The notes: generated by a model not told the origin, from the letters alone. DNA of 13,418 nt from Algoriphagus sp. (GCA_023255285.1 JALRIY010000050.1:1-13418), one strand, 5' to 3'. Numbered from the stretch's first letter, positions 1 to 7,319 are shown. Made by a program: numbers and translations.

Positions 1-139
1 CCCGGGCAGTCAACGTGACAAACGAGTTGCTGGCTGTTTGGGTAGGGTTTGCAATATTGGTCGATTCTGTTTTGGAACTCGGTTGACAGGCATAGAGGCC
101 CGTGAGAAGAAGTAATCCGGAAAAGAAGGTGGTTTTCAT
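1..139 (-). CDS. Putative lipoprotein, N-terminal part (cut by window edge)
   Basis: An ATG at 139-137 on the minus strand opens 46 codons that stay open to the window edge. The product begins MKTTFFSGLLLLTGLYAC, a short basic start, a hydrophobic stretch and a lipobox (LYAC, Cys18), so it should be processed by signal peptidase II and anchored in the membrane or envelope. After the Cys comes a polar Ser/Thr/Asn/Gln-rich linker typical of Bacteroidota lipoproteins; no domain can be recognised because the rest lies outside the window. A TAATTTTG -7-like box sits 14 bases upstream. The upstream neighbour UbiA gene is on the same strand, about 100 bases away. The function is unknown. Confidence 0.75.
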   Translation of the reverse strand, partial: MKTTFFSGLLLLTGLYACQPSSKTESTNIANPTQTASNSFVTLTAR

Positions 140-153
140 GTGCTAAATTTTTA

Positions 154-161
154 CAAAATTA
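154..161 (-). promoter_or_regulatory. Candidate Bacteroidota -7 box (TAATTTTG) for the edge lipoprotein
   Basis: On the minus strand the sequence reads TAATTTTG, an exact match to TAnnTTTG, 14 bases before the ATG of the lipoprotein gene. There is no clear TTG/TTTG at the expected 19-21 base spacing, so this is only a half-promoter. The same octamer occurs twice between 10626 and 10687. AT-rich sequence can give this match by chance. Confidence 0.35.
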
Positions 162-219
162 ATGAATTTGCTACGAACTCATTGTGAGTAAGAGCACAGA
201 AGGCTGTCGACAGGGGACC

Positions 220-232
220 GCCAACCGTTGGC
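220..232. repeat. Small perfect inverted repeat after the UbiA gene
   Basis: GCCAACCGTTGGC is a 6-bp stem around a single central base and starts 4 bases after the UbiA stop codon. It could fold as a weak hairpin at the 3' end of that mRNA. The transcript after it is GC-rich rather than U-rich, so it is not a standard intrinsic terminator, and it could be chance. Confidence 0.3.
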
Positions 233-236
233 AAAA

Positions 237-1094
237 TTATAAAAATGCCATACTCAAGGTTCCTACGAGCATCAGTGCCTTGGCTAAGGCACTCAATTGG
301 GTAAATTGCTCTTTACGATCTGCACGGTAAATTTTCCACATAAACCAGCTAAAAGGGATGCCTAAAACCCCAAAGTAAATAAATAAGCTTGGATCATTAA
401 GTAGCCCCGTAACTGTAAAAATAGCTCCTATAAAAACCATCGCAATTACATAAATAACCTGCTTGGTCTTCCGAAAACCAAGGACAATGGGAAGTGTCTG
501 CGATCCGTGTAGGTGATCCCCTTGTTGGTCTTCAATATCCTTTAGTAGTTCTCTAATTAAATTTAAAAAGAAGGCAAATAGCGCATAGGTAAATACAAAT
601 AATTCATTTTTTTGATAGTGATACCCGATCAAGTAAATGGAAACACCGGTTAAAAAAGCAACGGCGACATTGCCAATAAAGGGTTTACGCTTCAGCTTGT
701 TACAATACCACCACAGAAGAATAGCAGCAAAAAAAATCAAGGCTGCGATTCGAGGAGCCACCAAGGCCCCTAAGCCGATAGCAGCAAAGTTCAATGAACT
801 ATGAAGCACCAAAATCATACGCCGTTTGATGCCCTTTCCTACGACCACGTCTTTGGGGCGATTGATGTAGTCTATCTTGACATCGTAATAATCGTTGATC
901 ATATAGCCCCCTGCAGTGACTAAACTAGTGGCTAGCACCAAAAGATACAGGGAATAATCTTGCACTACCGGGAGTCCTTGGTTGGTAGTTTCAATTAAAA
1001 AATGTGCAGTCATCCCCTGTGCAAAGGCAATTAGTAGCAAGTTGATGGGTCTGCTTATTCTAACTAGGCTACGAAGCGACAAGGTTTTTTGCAT
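237..1094 (-). CDS. UbiA-family prenyltransferase (annotated elsewhere as geranylgeranylglycerol-phosphate geranylgeranyltransferase-like)
   Basis: A 285-residue polytopic membrane protein with about eight hydrophobic segments. It carries the two aspartate-rich signatures of UbiA prenyltransferases: N67-D68-x2-D71-x3-D75 (NDYYDVKID) and a second one in RELLKDIEDQQGD (D186, D189, D193). Such enzymes bind a Mg-complexed prenyl diphosphate and move the prenyl chain to an acceptor within the membrane. Acceptor specificity cannot be read from the sequence. Bacteroidota paralogues are often named after the archaeal digeranylgeranylglyceryl-phosphate synthase step, but a quinone, heme O or other acceptor remains possible. 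Start at ATG 1094, followed by the usual basic Arg-rich N-terminus (SLRSLVRISRPINL). It stands alone, divergent from the oxidoreductase gene across 141 bases in which I see no clear promoter. Confidence 0.88.
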   Translation of the reverse strand: MQKTLSLRSLVRISRPINLLLIAFAQGMTAHFLIETTNQGLPVVQDYSLYLLVLATSLVTAGGYMINDYYDVKIDYINRPKDVVVGKGIKRRMILVLHSSLNFAAIGLGALVAPRIAALIFFAAILLWWYCNKLKRKPFIGNVAVAFLTGVSIYLIGYHYQKNELFVFTYALFAFFLNLIRELLKDIEDQQGDHLHGSQTLPIVLGFRKTKQVIYVIAMVFIGAIFTVTGLLNDPSLFIYFGVLGIPFSWFMWKIYRADRKEQFTQLSALAKALMLVGTLSMAFL

Positions 1095-1235
1095 CTGAAG
1101 GATCGTTGCTTAAAAATAAGGGATTTGTAAGATGAAATTGCATTTTCTCCATTGATCTGTCTAAAAAAAATTGCTTCAGTTTTTTATATTTTTAAGGAAG
1201 TATTTTTTAGCTTAATAAAGAAAAAAAATTGACCC

Positions 1236-2606
1236 ATGAATAACGAAAACCATTCTTCTAGAAGAAATTTTATTAAACGTTCGGGTACAGCCCTGGCAGG
1301 ATCATTTTTAATCCATCCCCTTGCCCAAGCACTAGAATTGTTTCCCTCCTTAGAGCGAAAGATGAAGGTAGCTCTAGTAGGTACAGGAGTTCGAGGACTG
1401 AGTATGTGGGGAAGAGAAGTCGTCAAAGCTTATCACGATCGTGTAGAGTTTGTAGGCTTGTCGGATAAAAATGAGGGTCGCTTACGGTTGGGTAAGGCAT
1501 ACCTAGAAGTGAATTGTCCCTTGTATTTGGATTTTGAGGAGATGCTTCGTGAAACTGCTCCAGATGTAGTCATTGTGACGACAATGGATAGCACGCACCA
1601 CGAGTTTATTATCAAAAGTTTGAATGCTGGCATGCATGTCATCACTGAAAAGCCAATGACTACAGATGAAATAAAGGTGGAGGCTATTTTGGAAGCAGAG
1701 AAGAAGTCGGGCAAGCAGGTACTAGTCACTTTTAATTACCGCTACTCCCCCCATCGACAAAAGTTGTACGAGCTTTTGCAGGAAGGAGCAATCGGAAAAG
1801 TGACATCGGTAGATTTTCATTGGTACCTAGATACCTCGCATGGGGCGGATTATTTCCGTCGCTGGCATGGGATTCAAGCCAATAGTGGAAGTTTGCTTGT
1901 GCATAAGTCTACCCATCATTTTGACCTACTCAATTGGTGGCTTAACTCAGACCCAGAGGAGGTATTTGCCTATGGATCTCTTGAGTTTTATGGGAAAAAC
2001 GGACCCTTCCGTTCCAAAACATGTCGAGGGTGTCCGCACGCTTCTTCTTGTGATTTTTATTGGGACATCACCAAAAACAAGCACCTCTATCAGCTGTATG
2101 TGGAAAATGAAAAATACGATGGGTACCATAGAGATGGTTGCGTATTCCGGGAAGAAATCGATAGTTACGATAAAATGGCTGTTCAAATCCGATACAAAAA
2201 TCAGGTACAGGTAAGCTATTCCTTGACCACTTACTCCCCGTATGAGGGCTATCGCATCGCCTTTAACGGTACCGAAGGTAGGCTAGAGACATGGATCAAA
2301 GAAAGTCAGCCTTGGGAGGAAAAGGAAGAAGATGAATTGGTACTCGTTAAAAATTTTGGTGTGCGAACAATTATCCCCATTCCGCAGGGAACCGGTGGCC
2401 ATGGAGGGGGAGACATTCGCCTTAAGGATAAGCTGTTTCTGGACCCCAACCAACCCGATCCATGGCGTCAATCCGCAGGTAGCCGAGATGGAGCGATGTC
2501 CTGTTTGATTGGTATTGCAGCGCGCAATTCTATCGAACAAAAAAAGCCAATTCGGATTCAAGATTTGACTAGCATTCCCTTACAGGAAACTGGGAGAGGG
2601 GCTTGA
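1236..2606 (+). CDS. Tat-targeted Gfo/Idh/MocA-family oxidoreductase
   Basis: 456 residues. The N-terminus has a twin-arginine signal (SSRRNFIKRSG, R9-R10) followed by a moderately hydrophobic stretch, so export in folded form with its cofactor is expected. From residue 43 a Rossmann domain begins with a GTGVRG nucleotide-binding loop (49-54). The family EKP motif is at 138-140, with a possible catalytic KSTHHFD segment at 224-230. A small cysteine cluster, C263-x2-C266-x5-C272 plus C302, may bind a metal or form disulfides. A GGHGGGD motif at 387-393 recalls the sugar-active, Tat-exported members such as GH109-type NAD-dependent glycosidases. Family members act on sugars, inositols or glycosides using NAD(P); the substrate here is unknown. 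The ATG at 1236 is chosen because it directly precedes the Tat motif. The gene is monocistronic and ends at a strong hairpin. Confidence 0.9.
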   Translation: MNNENHSSRRNFIKRSGTALAGSFLIHPLAQALELFPSLERKMKVALVGTGVRGLSMWGREVVKAYHDRVEFVGLSDKNEGRLRLGKAYLEVNCPLYLDFEEMLRETAPDVVIVTTMDSTHHEFIIKSLNAGMHVITEKPMTTDEIKVEAILEAEKKSGKQVLVTFNYRYSPHRQKLYELLQEGAIGKVTSVDFHWYLDTSHGADYFRRWHGIQANSGSLLVHKSTHHFDLLNWWLNSDPEEVFAYGSLEFYGKNGPFRSKTCRGCPHASSCDFYWDITKNKHLYQLYVENEKYDGYHRDGCVFREEIDSYDKMAVQIRYKNQVQVSYSLTTYSPYEGYRIAFNGTEGRLETWIKESQPWEEKEEDELVLVKNFGVRTIIPIPQGTGGHGGGDIRLKDKLFLDPNQPDPWRQSAGSRDGAMSCLIGIAARNSIEQKKPIRIQDLTSIPLQETGRGA

Positions 2607-2618
2607 CCCTTCAAATAA

Positions 2619-2655
2619 AAATGGTCCCTGTGATTTTGATTCACTGGGACCATTT
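2619..2655. terminator. Bidirectional intrinsic terminator between convergent genes
   Basis: AAATGGTCCC (2619-2628) pairs perfectly with GGGACCATTT (2646-2655). After one T-T mismatch a further GTGA/TCAC stem closes a 7-base loop. On the minus strand the stem is followed by TTTTTATTT, giving a good U-tract to end transcription of the ROK kinase gene. On the plus strand, where it lies 12 bases after the oxidoreductase stop, the tail is only moderately T-rich. Confidence 0.85.
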
Positions 2656-2689
2656 CTCTAAAAGCTGAAAGTATCATTTATTAGTGCGA

Positions 2690-3547
2690 CTATGTAGCAG
2701 GCTCTTCTTGCAAGTTTACCAGTGCAACCGCTCCGTGAATGGCTGTTTCGTCTAGATCAGAAACGAGCACCTGAAGTTTTGCCAAGACAGATGTATAGGG
2801 GAAAGTCTGCAAGGTGGTCCACATGGATTTTTCAAACAAAGGGTAGGTCTTCCGGATGGAACCACCCAAGACGATCGCTTCGGGCGCCAAAGAAAAAAGA
2901 ATCACTTTCAATAATTCACCTACATGCCGTCCAAATTCATCAAAGGCTTGCAAGGCAATCGGATCTCCTTCTTGCGCTAGTTTGGCTAGGGCCTTGGGTT
3001 TACTCTGGTATACGCGGTAGAAAAATTTGCCACTGCAGTAATCCTCAAAGGTCCTGTCCAAGTAGGTTGCGCCACACCATTCCCCAGCAGCAGAATTGAG
3101 GCCAGAATAAAGCTTTCCATGAATTACAATTCCCCCACCCACACCGGTGCCAAGTGTGATGCCAACTAGGTGCTGAAATCCTTTGCCTACTCCAAATTGA
3201 TGCACGCCAAGTGCAAAGCAGTTTGCGTCGTTATTTATAAAGACAGGTTTCCCGAATCGTCGATAAAGAAATTTTCGCAGTTCCACATGCTGGAAGGATG
3301 GGATATTGGCCAAGCCCAAGACGACTCCTTCATGCGGATCTACAAGTCCTGGAATGCCAATTCCAATCCCTTCAAAGGAGTAAGAGCGGTACGAATCAAT
3401 AAAGGTGGCGAGGGTTTCCAAAATCACCTCTTGACTTTCGAAGGCAGGGGTGGGGATGCTTCGGATCGCTTGGAGCTGGCCACCAAGTAGTAACCCAGCT
3501 TTTATGCTGGTGCCACCAATGTCTAGGCCTAAAATTGCATGTTCCAT
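2690..3547 (-). CDS. ROK-family sugar kinase (glucokinase-like)
   Basis: 285 residues, a normal length for ROK kinases. The ATP phosphate loop is DIGGTSIKAG (D9-G11-G12-T13); the catalytic Asp is in INNDANCFALG (D107); the second phosphate motif is GITLGTGVGGGI (129-140). ROK kinases phosphorylate glucose, N-acetylglucosamine, mannose or related sugars at C6 in the cytoplasm; which one is not decided here. The usual ExGH...CxCGxxGCxE zinc-binding signature is absent: the site reads AGEWCGATYLDRTFEDYCSG (154-173), keeping the sugar-contacting Glu156 but not the His or the Cys cluster. I recall similar YLDxxFExYCSG versions in other Bacteroidota. It lies 89 bases downstream of the NagB/PIG-L gene on the same strand, suggesting an amino-sugar operon, and ends at a hairpin terminator. 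Confidence 0.88.
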   Translation of the reverse strand: MEHAILGLDIGGTSIKAGLLLGGQLQAIRSIPTPAFESQEVILETLATFIDSYRSYSFEGIGIGIPGLVDPHEGVVLGLANIPSFQHVELRKFLYRRFGKPVFINNDANCFALGVHQFGVGKGFQHLVGITLGTGVGGGIVIHGKLYSGLNSAAGEWCGATYLDRTFEDYCSGKFFYRVYQSKPKALAKLAQEGDPIALQAFDEFGRHVGELLKVILFSLAPEAIVLGGSIRKTYPLFEKSMWTTLQTFPYTSVLAKLQVLVSDLDETAIHGAVALVNLQEEPAT

Positions 3548-3587
3548 TCGAAAAATAGGGGATTTAAAGGGGCGATACAGGTTTGGA

Positions 3588-3611
3588 CTCCTAAGCTTTT
3601 CTAAGTAGGAG
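3588..3611. repeat. Weak inverted repeat between NagB-like and ROK genes
   Basis: CTCCTA and TAGGAG form a 6-bp stem around a 12-base loop in the 89-base gap between the two genes. There is no U-tract after it in the direction of transcription. It could be a processing or attenuation hairpin, or chance. Confidence 0.25.
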
Positions 3612-3636
3612 GGGAGTTAGGGAAAGCCAACGCAAA

Positions 3637-6003
3637 CTAAAGTAGTCCTTCGATTGATTTTTCCAATTCTCTAGCGGTGGCTAAAAACTCTTCTACATTC
3701 ATGTCTCGGAAGAAAATCAAGCCATGGCTTGCACGAACTTTAGCATGCTCGTGTTGGTAGAAGTAGTTTTTACCAAGAAGCAGTTGGATGTCATTGAGCT
3801 GGCCTACCCATGTACGTTTGGCAACCGTACTAAACTTGCCATTGTGGGAATAGCTTGGGAAGGAGGCTTTCACTTGGCTGAGGTAGCAATTGGTAAAGGA
3901 GTCTTCCATCACGGCCATATCGCCTAGTGATACAGGCACGATGACGTTTGCTTCATGGGGTTCAAATTTGAACCATACGTTTCGATAGCCAATGATTCTT
4001 AGGTTGCTTGTGTCGGTTTCTTCAGACCATTTCTTTACTGCCGCAGCGGTGGCTTGCAATACTTTGTAATGCGTATCTGGACCAGAACCTTCAGGATCTA
4101 AGGTAAGGCTCAATTTGGTTGGCTTCACCTTGCGGAGCAGCTCTACGATGGGTTCGACATCCCGTGTTTTATCCGGCTGCTCGGTGAAAATATCTCCTGT
4201 GTAAAAACCAAGGCGAAGGTGGTGCACATTTTTCACTTGTACACCAAAGTGAGCCCAAACGAGTTCCTCTTCAAACTCCCGAATCATGCCCTTCAACTTT
4301 TGAATTTTTGGAGGATTTTTTTCACCATCATAGGAGTTTTTCAAAATACTAATGACCTCGTTGATGGTTTCTCGCAGCTGTTCTTTGTTTTTAATCTCCC
4401 ATACAATACACAACGCACGAACGACACGGTGGCAAAGCCCTCTTGAGCGGGCGGCGACATTTTCCGAGGCTACATTGGTCAAGAAATGGTACACATCTTT
4501 GTCCGTCTTAAGGCTGTACCCCACCTCAAAAAAGTCTTCGTAATTGGTCATTTGGATTTTTCCCTCATCCAACAATTTCTTGGTATGCAGTAGGGTGTCA
4601 ATGACAAAGCGGTTGGTTACGGCTGTAAAGCCGGAGGTAAGTACGGAGAAGTGTGCTTGGTTACTAGGGTCGTGTAGCTGATTGGTGATATGGGGAAGGA
4701 TCCCCAAGGAAATGTCATCGTGGTGTGGCCCAGTATGTAGGAGAACCTCCTTTCGTTCTTGCTCTAGGCCTTTGGATATTTTGGAGGAAATGCTTTGGAT
4801 TACCTGATTAACTGTATCCTCGGAAAGGTCAGGGATTTGACTGCAATAAGGGTCTCCTTTTAAGTCTTCCAACTTAAGTCGGTGTCCATAGGTGTTTTTC
4901 TTTTTACAGAGTTCGATAACTGCGCGTTCTGTTTTTTCAAAAGTCCAGGTTCCTGTTTGGTAATAGGCATTGACGGAGTCGGTAAGCTTAACTGCTGCGC
5001 CTCGAGTGAGGTAAAACCGCCCTTGAGTTAGCTTTTGAAGAATGGTGGCTGGGTATTGAGTAGTAGGGCTTGACTCTAAGGAATCCCGTACAATCCCCGC
5101 TTTGGCTTCTCCTGCCGCAATGACAATTCCGACGGCATTTGGGTTGTAAGCTATGGTGTCCAGTCCAATGGTGATGACGAGTCGGTTTGCAGAGATTTCA
5201 ATGCCCCCTAAATCCCCTGCGGCCACGGCTTGGGTTTCAAAGTTGGTTTCAGTAAGACGGGTCACCGAGTAGGGGTGGGATCCTCTGGTGTTGAAGGCAA
5301 TGTGTCCATCTGGGCCAATGCCGCCAAGAAAAAAGCCGATGCCACCTTTGGCACGAATTTTTTGCTCGTAGTCTCCACACCATTGGTCAATCAAGTAAAT
5401 GGAGGTTTGCTGAAGTTGCTCCAACTCATTTACTGGCTCCCTAAAGCGAAGGCTAAGGTCTACTTTTAGGTCAGGGAAAATCTTGTTGAATCGTTTTCCT
5501 TCTGCCAAGGGGATTTCATCGGAATTGATGAGGATGGCTTTTTCCTTAGAAAGGCCAAATCCACTCAGGTAAAACTTGTTGACGTAGTCGTAAAAACTAT
5601 TGTGCTGCTTGGATGAAATGGGGTAAAATTCGTCTATTTGAACGAAGGTGAGTTCCTTAAGGCTGGGCTTTTTGGTGTTACCAAGCCCGTATTTTTCCCG
5701 TACCTCCTTGCCTTTTTTAGTGTCCCAGTTTTCCAGTAAGTATTGGGTCCATTTGATAAAGTATTCGGGGGTCTTTCCCGTAGGTAAACTGACCACACCT
5801 TCTGGATTTGCCGCTACCCACTCTAAAAATCTACATGCCGTGAGTAATCCTAATTTAGGAAAGTTGTCCACCAAAATATACGGAAGCTGGGTGGTCATGC
5901 GGGTGACACCGGACTCAACCAAAAAGGCCTTTTCTACTTCAGAAAACTGAAAATTTGTGTGCATGGATACAGGAGATGAAGGAGTTGTACAAGAACTTTC
6001 CAT
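3637..6003 (-). CDS. Two-domain protein: glucosamine-6-phosphate deaminase-like (NagB) plus PIG-L/LmbE-like deacetylase domain
   Basis: 788 residues. Residues about 20-360 match the NagB sugar-phosphate isomerase fold: SLPTGKTPEYF (72-82, phosphate loop), IDEFYP (123-128) and GIGPDGHIAFN (228-238, with the Asp232/His234 pair). Residues about 415-785 resemble PIG-L/LmbE: GPHHDDISLG (425-434), where the usual motif is PHPDDE, and a distal PDTHYK (642-647) that could supply the second zinc His. NagB converts glucosamine-6-P to fructose-6-P and ammonia; PIG-L proteins deacetylate GlcNAc derivatives, so the fusion suggests one protein for two amino-sugar steps. The Glu that follows the HIAFN segment in canonical NagB is Thr239, so deaminase activity is doubtful. 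Comparable fusions of about 660 residues are known in Bacteroides. An alternative start is Met14 (5964). No signal peptide, so probably cytoplasmic. Confidence 0.87.
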   Translation of the reverse strand: MESSCTTPSSPVSMHTNFQFSEVEKAFLVESGVTRMTTQLPYILVDNFPKLGLLTACRFLEWVAANPEGVVSLPTGKTPEYFIKWTQYLLENWDTKKGKEVREKYGLGNTKKPSLKELTFVQIDEFYPISSKQHNSFYDYVNKFYLSGFGLSKEKAILINSDEIPLAEGKRFNKIFPDLKVDLSLRFREPVNELEQLQQTSIYLIDQWCGDYEQKIRAKGGIGFFLGGIGPDGHIAFNTRGSHPYSVTRLTETNFETQAVAAGDLGGIEISANRLVITIGLDTIAYNPNAVGIVIAAGEAKAGIVRDSLESSPTTQYPATILQKLTQGRFYLTRGAAVKLTDSVNAYYQTGTWTFEKTERAVIELCKKKNTYGHRLKLEDLKGDPYCSQIPDLSEDTVNQVIQSISSKISKGLEQERKEVLLHTGPHHDDISLGILPHITNQLHDPSNQAHFSVLTSGFTAVTNRFVIDTLLHTKKLLDEGKIQMTNYEDFFEVGYSLKTDKDVYHFLTNVASENVAARSRGLCHRVVRALCIVWEIKNKEQLRETINEVISILKNSYDGEKNPPKIQKLKGMIREFEEELVWAHFGVQVKNVHHLRLGFYTGDIFTEQPDKTRDVEPIVELLRKVKPTKLSLTLDPEGSGPDTHYKVLQATAAAVKKWSEETDTSNLRIIGYRNVWFKFEPHEANVIVPVSLGDMAVMEDSFTNCYLSQVKASFPSYSHNGKFSTVAKRTWVGQLNDIQLLLGKNYFYQHEHAKVRASHGLIFFRDMNVEEFLATARELEKSIEGLL

Positions 6004-6047
6004 TAGGCAGGACTTTTTTTGGAAAGAAGTCTTCTACATGGAATAAC

Positions 6048-6055
6048 CAAAGCTA
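6048..6055 (-). promoter_or_regulatory. Candidate -7 box (TAGCTTTG) for the NagB-like/ROK operon
   Basis: Minus-strand TAGCTTTG matches TAnnTTTG exactly, 44 bases upstream of the ATG at 6003 and downstream of the sucD terminator, where a promoter is needed. The region at the expected -33 position is a T-rich run without a clear TTG, so only half of the motif is present. Confidence 0.42.
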
Positions 6056-6164
6056 AAAATTTTTGTGAAAAAAAGGAATTACTTTATTAAAAAAATTAAA
6101 GAAGTTTAATTTAAATTTTAAAAATATACAGAATGCTATGTCTTCTTTGGGAAAGGGCAAAAAA

Positions 6165-6192
6165 AATGCCTCAAAGCGCGCTTTGAGGCATT
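6165..6192 (-). terminator. Intrinsic terminator of sucD
   Basis: A perfect 28-base inverted repeat (14-bp arms, AATGCCTCAAAGCG with its exact complement, no unpaired bases). On the minus strand it is followed by a run of T complementary to the A-run at 6159-6165. It lies 36 bases after the sucD stop. A small GGGCA/TGCCC hairpin (6199-6215) precedes it. It separates sucD from the NagB-like gene. Confidence 0.92.
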
Positions 6193-6228
6193 GAAGTAGG
6201 GCATTTGGATTGCCCAACTAACTCTTTT

Positions 6229-7110
6229 TTATGCAGTTACTCCAAGGGCTTTGGCCATAGTTGCTCCAATTTCAGCTGGAGATTCAGCCACCAAAATTCC
6301 ATTTTCACGCATGATTCGCATTTTGGCTGCTGCAGTATCATCAGCACCACCAATGATAGCACCTGCGTGACCCATTCTACGGCCAGGAGGGGCAGTTTGC
6401 CCAGCAATAAAACCAACAACCGGCTTTTTATTGCCTGTTTCACGTATCCAACGTGCTGCTTCTGCCTCGTAATTTCCACCGATTTCACCGATCATCACGA
6501 TGGCATCTGTTTCTGGGTCATTCATCAATAATTCTACTGCCTGCTTGGTAGAGGTGCCAATAATCGGATCTCCTCCGATTCCAATGGCTGTGGATACGCC
6601 AAGTCCAGCTTTTGCAACCTGGTCAGCAGCTTCATAAGTCAAAGTTCCTGATTTGGACACAATGCCAATTCTTCCTTGCTTGAATACAAAGCCAGGCATG
6701 ATACCCACTTTTGCCTCCCCGGGGGTGATTACTCCAGGACAGTTCGGGCCAATGAGTACGCATCCTCTTTCTTTCATGTACGGCTTGGCACGCATCATGT
6801 CCGCCACGGGAATTCCTTCGGTGATAGCAATGATTACTTTAATGCCAGCATCTGCAGCTTCCATGATGGCGTCTGCAGCAAAAGCAGGAGGTACAAAAAT
6901 AATAGAAGTGTCTGCGCCAGTTTTTTGTACAGCTTCTTCCACTGAATTAAATACGGGCTTTTCCAAGTGCAAGGTACCACCTTTACCTGGGGTCACCCCT
7001 CCGACTACTTGGGTGCCGTATTCGATCATTTGTTGTGCATGGAAGGAACCCTCAGATCCGGTAAATCCTTGAACTATAACCTTTGAATTCTTATTGACTA
7101 GTACACTCAT
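6229..7110 (-). CDS. sucD: Succinyl-CoA synthetase (ADP/GDP-forming) alpha subunit
   Basis: 293 residues (E. coli SucD is 289). With the beta subunit SucC it interconverts succinyl-CoA and succinate in the TCA cycle, making ATP or GTP in the cytoplasm. Visible signatures: the N-terminal CoA-binding Rossmann region (VIVQGFTGSEGSFH, 11-24), GPNCPG (121-126), SKSGTLTYE (152-160), GEIGG (208-212), and the phosphohistidine in MGHAGAIIGG (His248). The frame is open upstream to 7263, but the ATG at 7110 is chosen because the family starts here (MSVLVNKNSKVIVQGF) and a complete promoter lies at 7134-7164, inside the longer frame. sucC is not adjacent, so the subunits are encoded apart, as happens in other Bacteroidota. 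Monocistronic, with its own promoter and terminator. Confidence 0.97.
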   Translation of the reverse strand: MSVLVNKNSKVIVQGFTGSEGSFHAQQMIEYGTQVVGGVTPGKGGTLHLEKPVFNSVEEAVQKTGADTSIIFVPPAFAADAIMEAADAGIKVIIAITEGIPVADMMRAKPYMKERGCVLIGPNCPGVITPGEAKVGIMPGFVFKQGRIGIVSKSGTLTYEAADQVAKAGLGVSTAIGIGGDPIIGTSTKQAVELLMNDPETDAIVMIGEIGGNYEAEAARWIRETGNKKPVVGFIAGQTAPPGRRMGHAGAIIGGADDTAAAKMRIMRENGILVAESPAEIGATMAKALGVTA

Positions 7111-7133
7111 GCTGCGCTTATTTATGTTTCGCA

Positions 7134-7164
7134 CAAAAATAGAAGAAAGCACCCCCCCTTCAAA
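7134..7164 (-). promoter_or_regulatory. Promoter of sucD (TTTG-N20-TATTTTTG class, Bacteroidota primary sigma)
   Basis: Reading the minus strand, TTTG (7164-7161) is followed after exactly 19 bases by TATTTTTG (7141-7134), a full match to the Bacteroidota -33/-7 consensus TTTG-N19-TAnnTTTG (the N20 in the label should be read as 19 counted bases, 7142-7160). The -7 box is 23 bases from the sucD ATG at 7110, leaving a short leader. The spacer contains seven consecutive G (7152-7158 as C on plus). This promoter also rules out the longer open frame as the real protein. Confidence 0.82.
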
Positions 7165-7319
7165 AGAAAAAAGCAACATTCTACAGGGAATTTCTAGTTG
7201 CCAATGTTTTGCACTCCTCATTTCCAGAAAACGTACCACTTCCCTACCAAGGAGTTGAATCAAGAATTGGAAATCTTCTTCTCGATCAAATTAAGGTGTG
7301 ATTTTTCGGTTCTAAAAAT

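Noticed and set aside
1095..1235. AT-rich divergent gap searched for promoters of the UbiA and oxidoreductase genes
   Set aside because: Only one-mismatch TAnnTTTG-like matches without a spaced TTG were found, which are expected by chance in such AT-rich DNA.
1840..2214. Second open frame on plus inside the oxidoreductase gene
   Set aside because: It lies wholly within a well-supported gene and its product has no recognisable domain.
2722..3490. Plus-strand open frames (125 and 106 codons) over the ROK gene
   Set aside because: They are antisense to the ROK motifs and have no family features.
6166..6191. Perfect palindrome considered as a mobile-element end or operator
   Set aside because: Its place right after sucD and the T-run on the minus strand make it an ordinary intrinsic terminator.
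6653..7072. Open frame of 139 codons on plus within sucD
   Set aside because: It is a shadow of the highly conserved sucD frame with no domain and no promoter or ribosome site.
7111..7263. 51-codon N-terminal extension of SucD
   Set aside because: It contains the sucD promoter at 7134-7164, and the family normally starts at the Met encoded at 7110.
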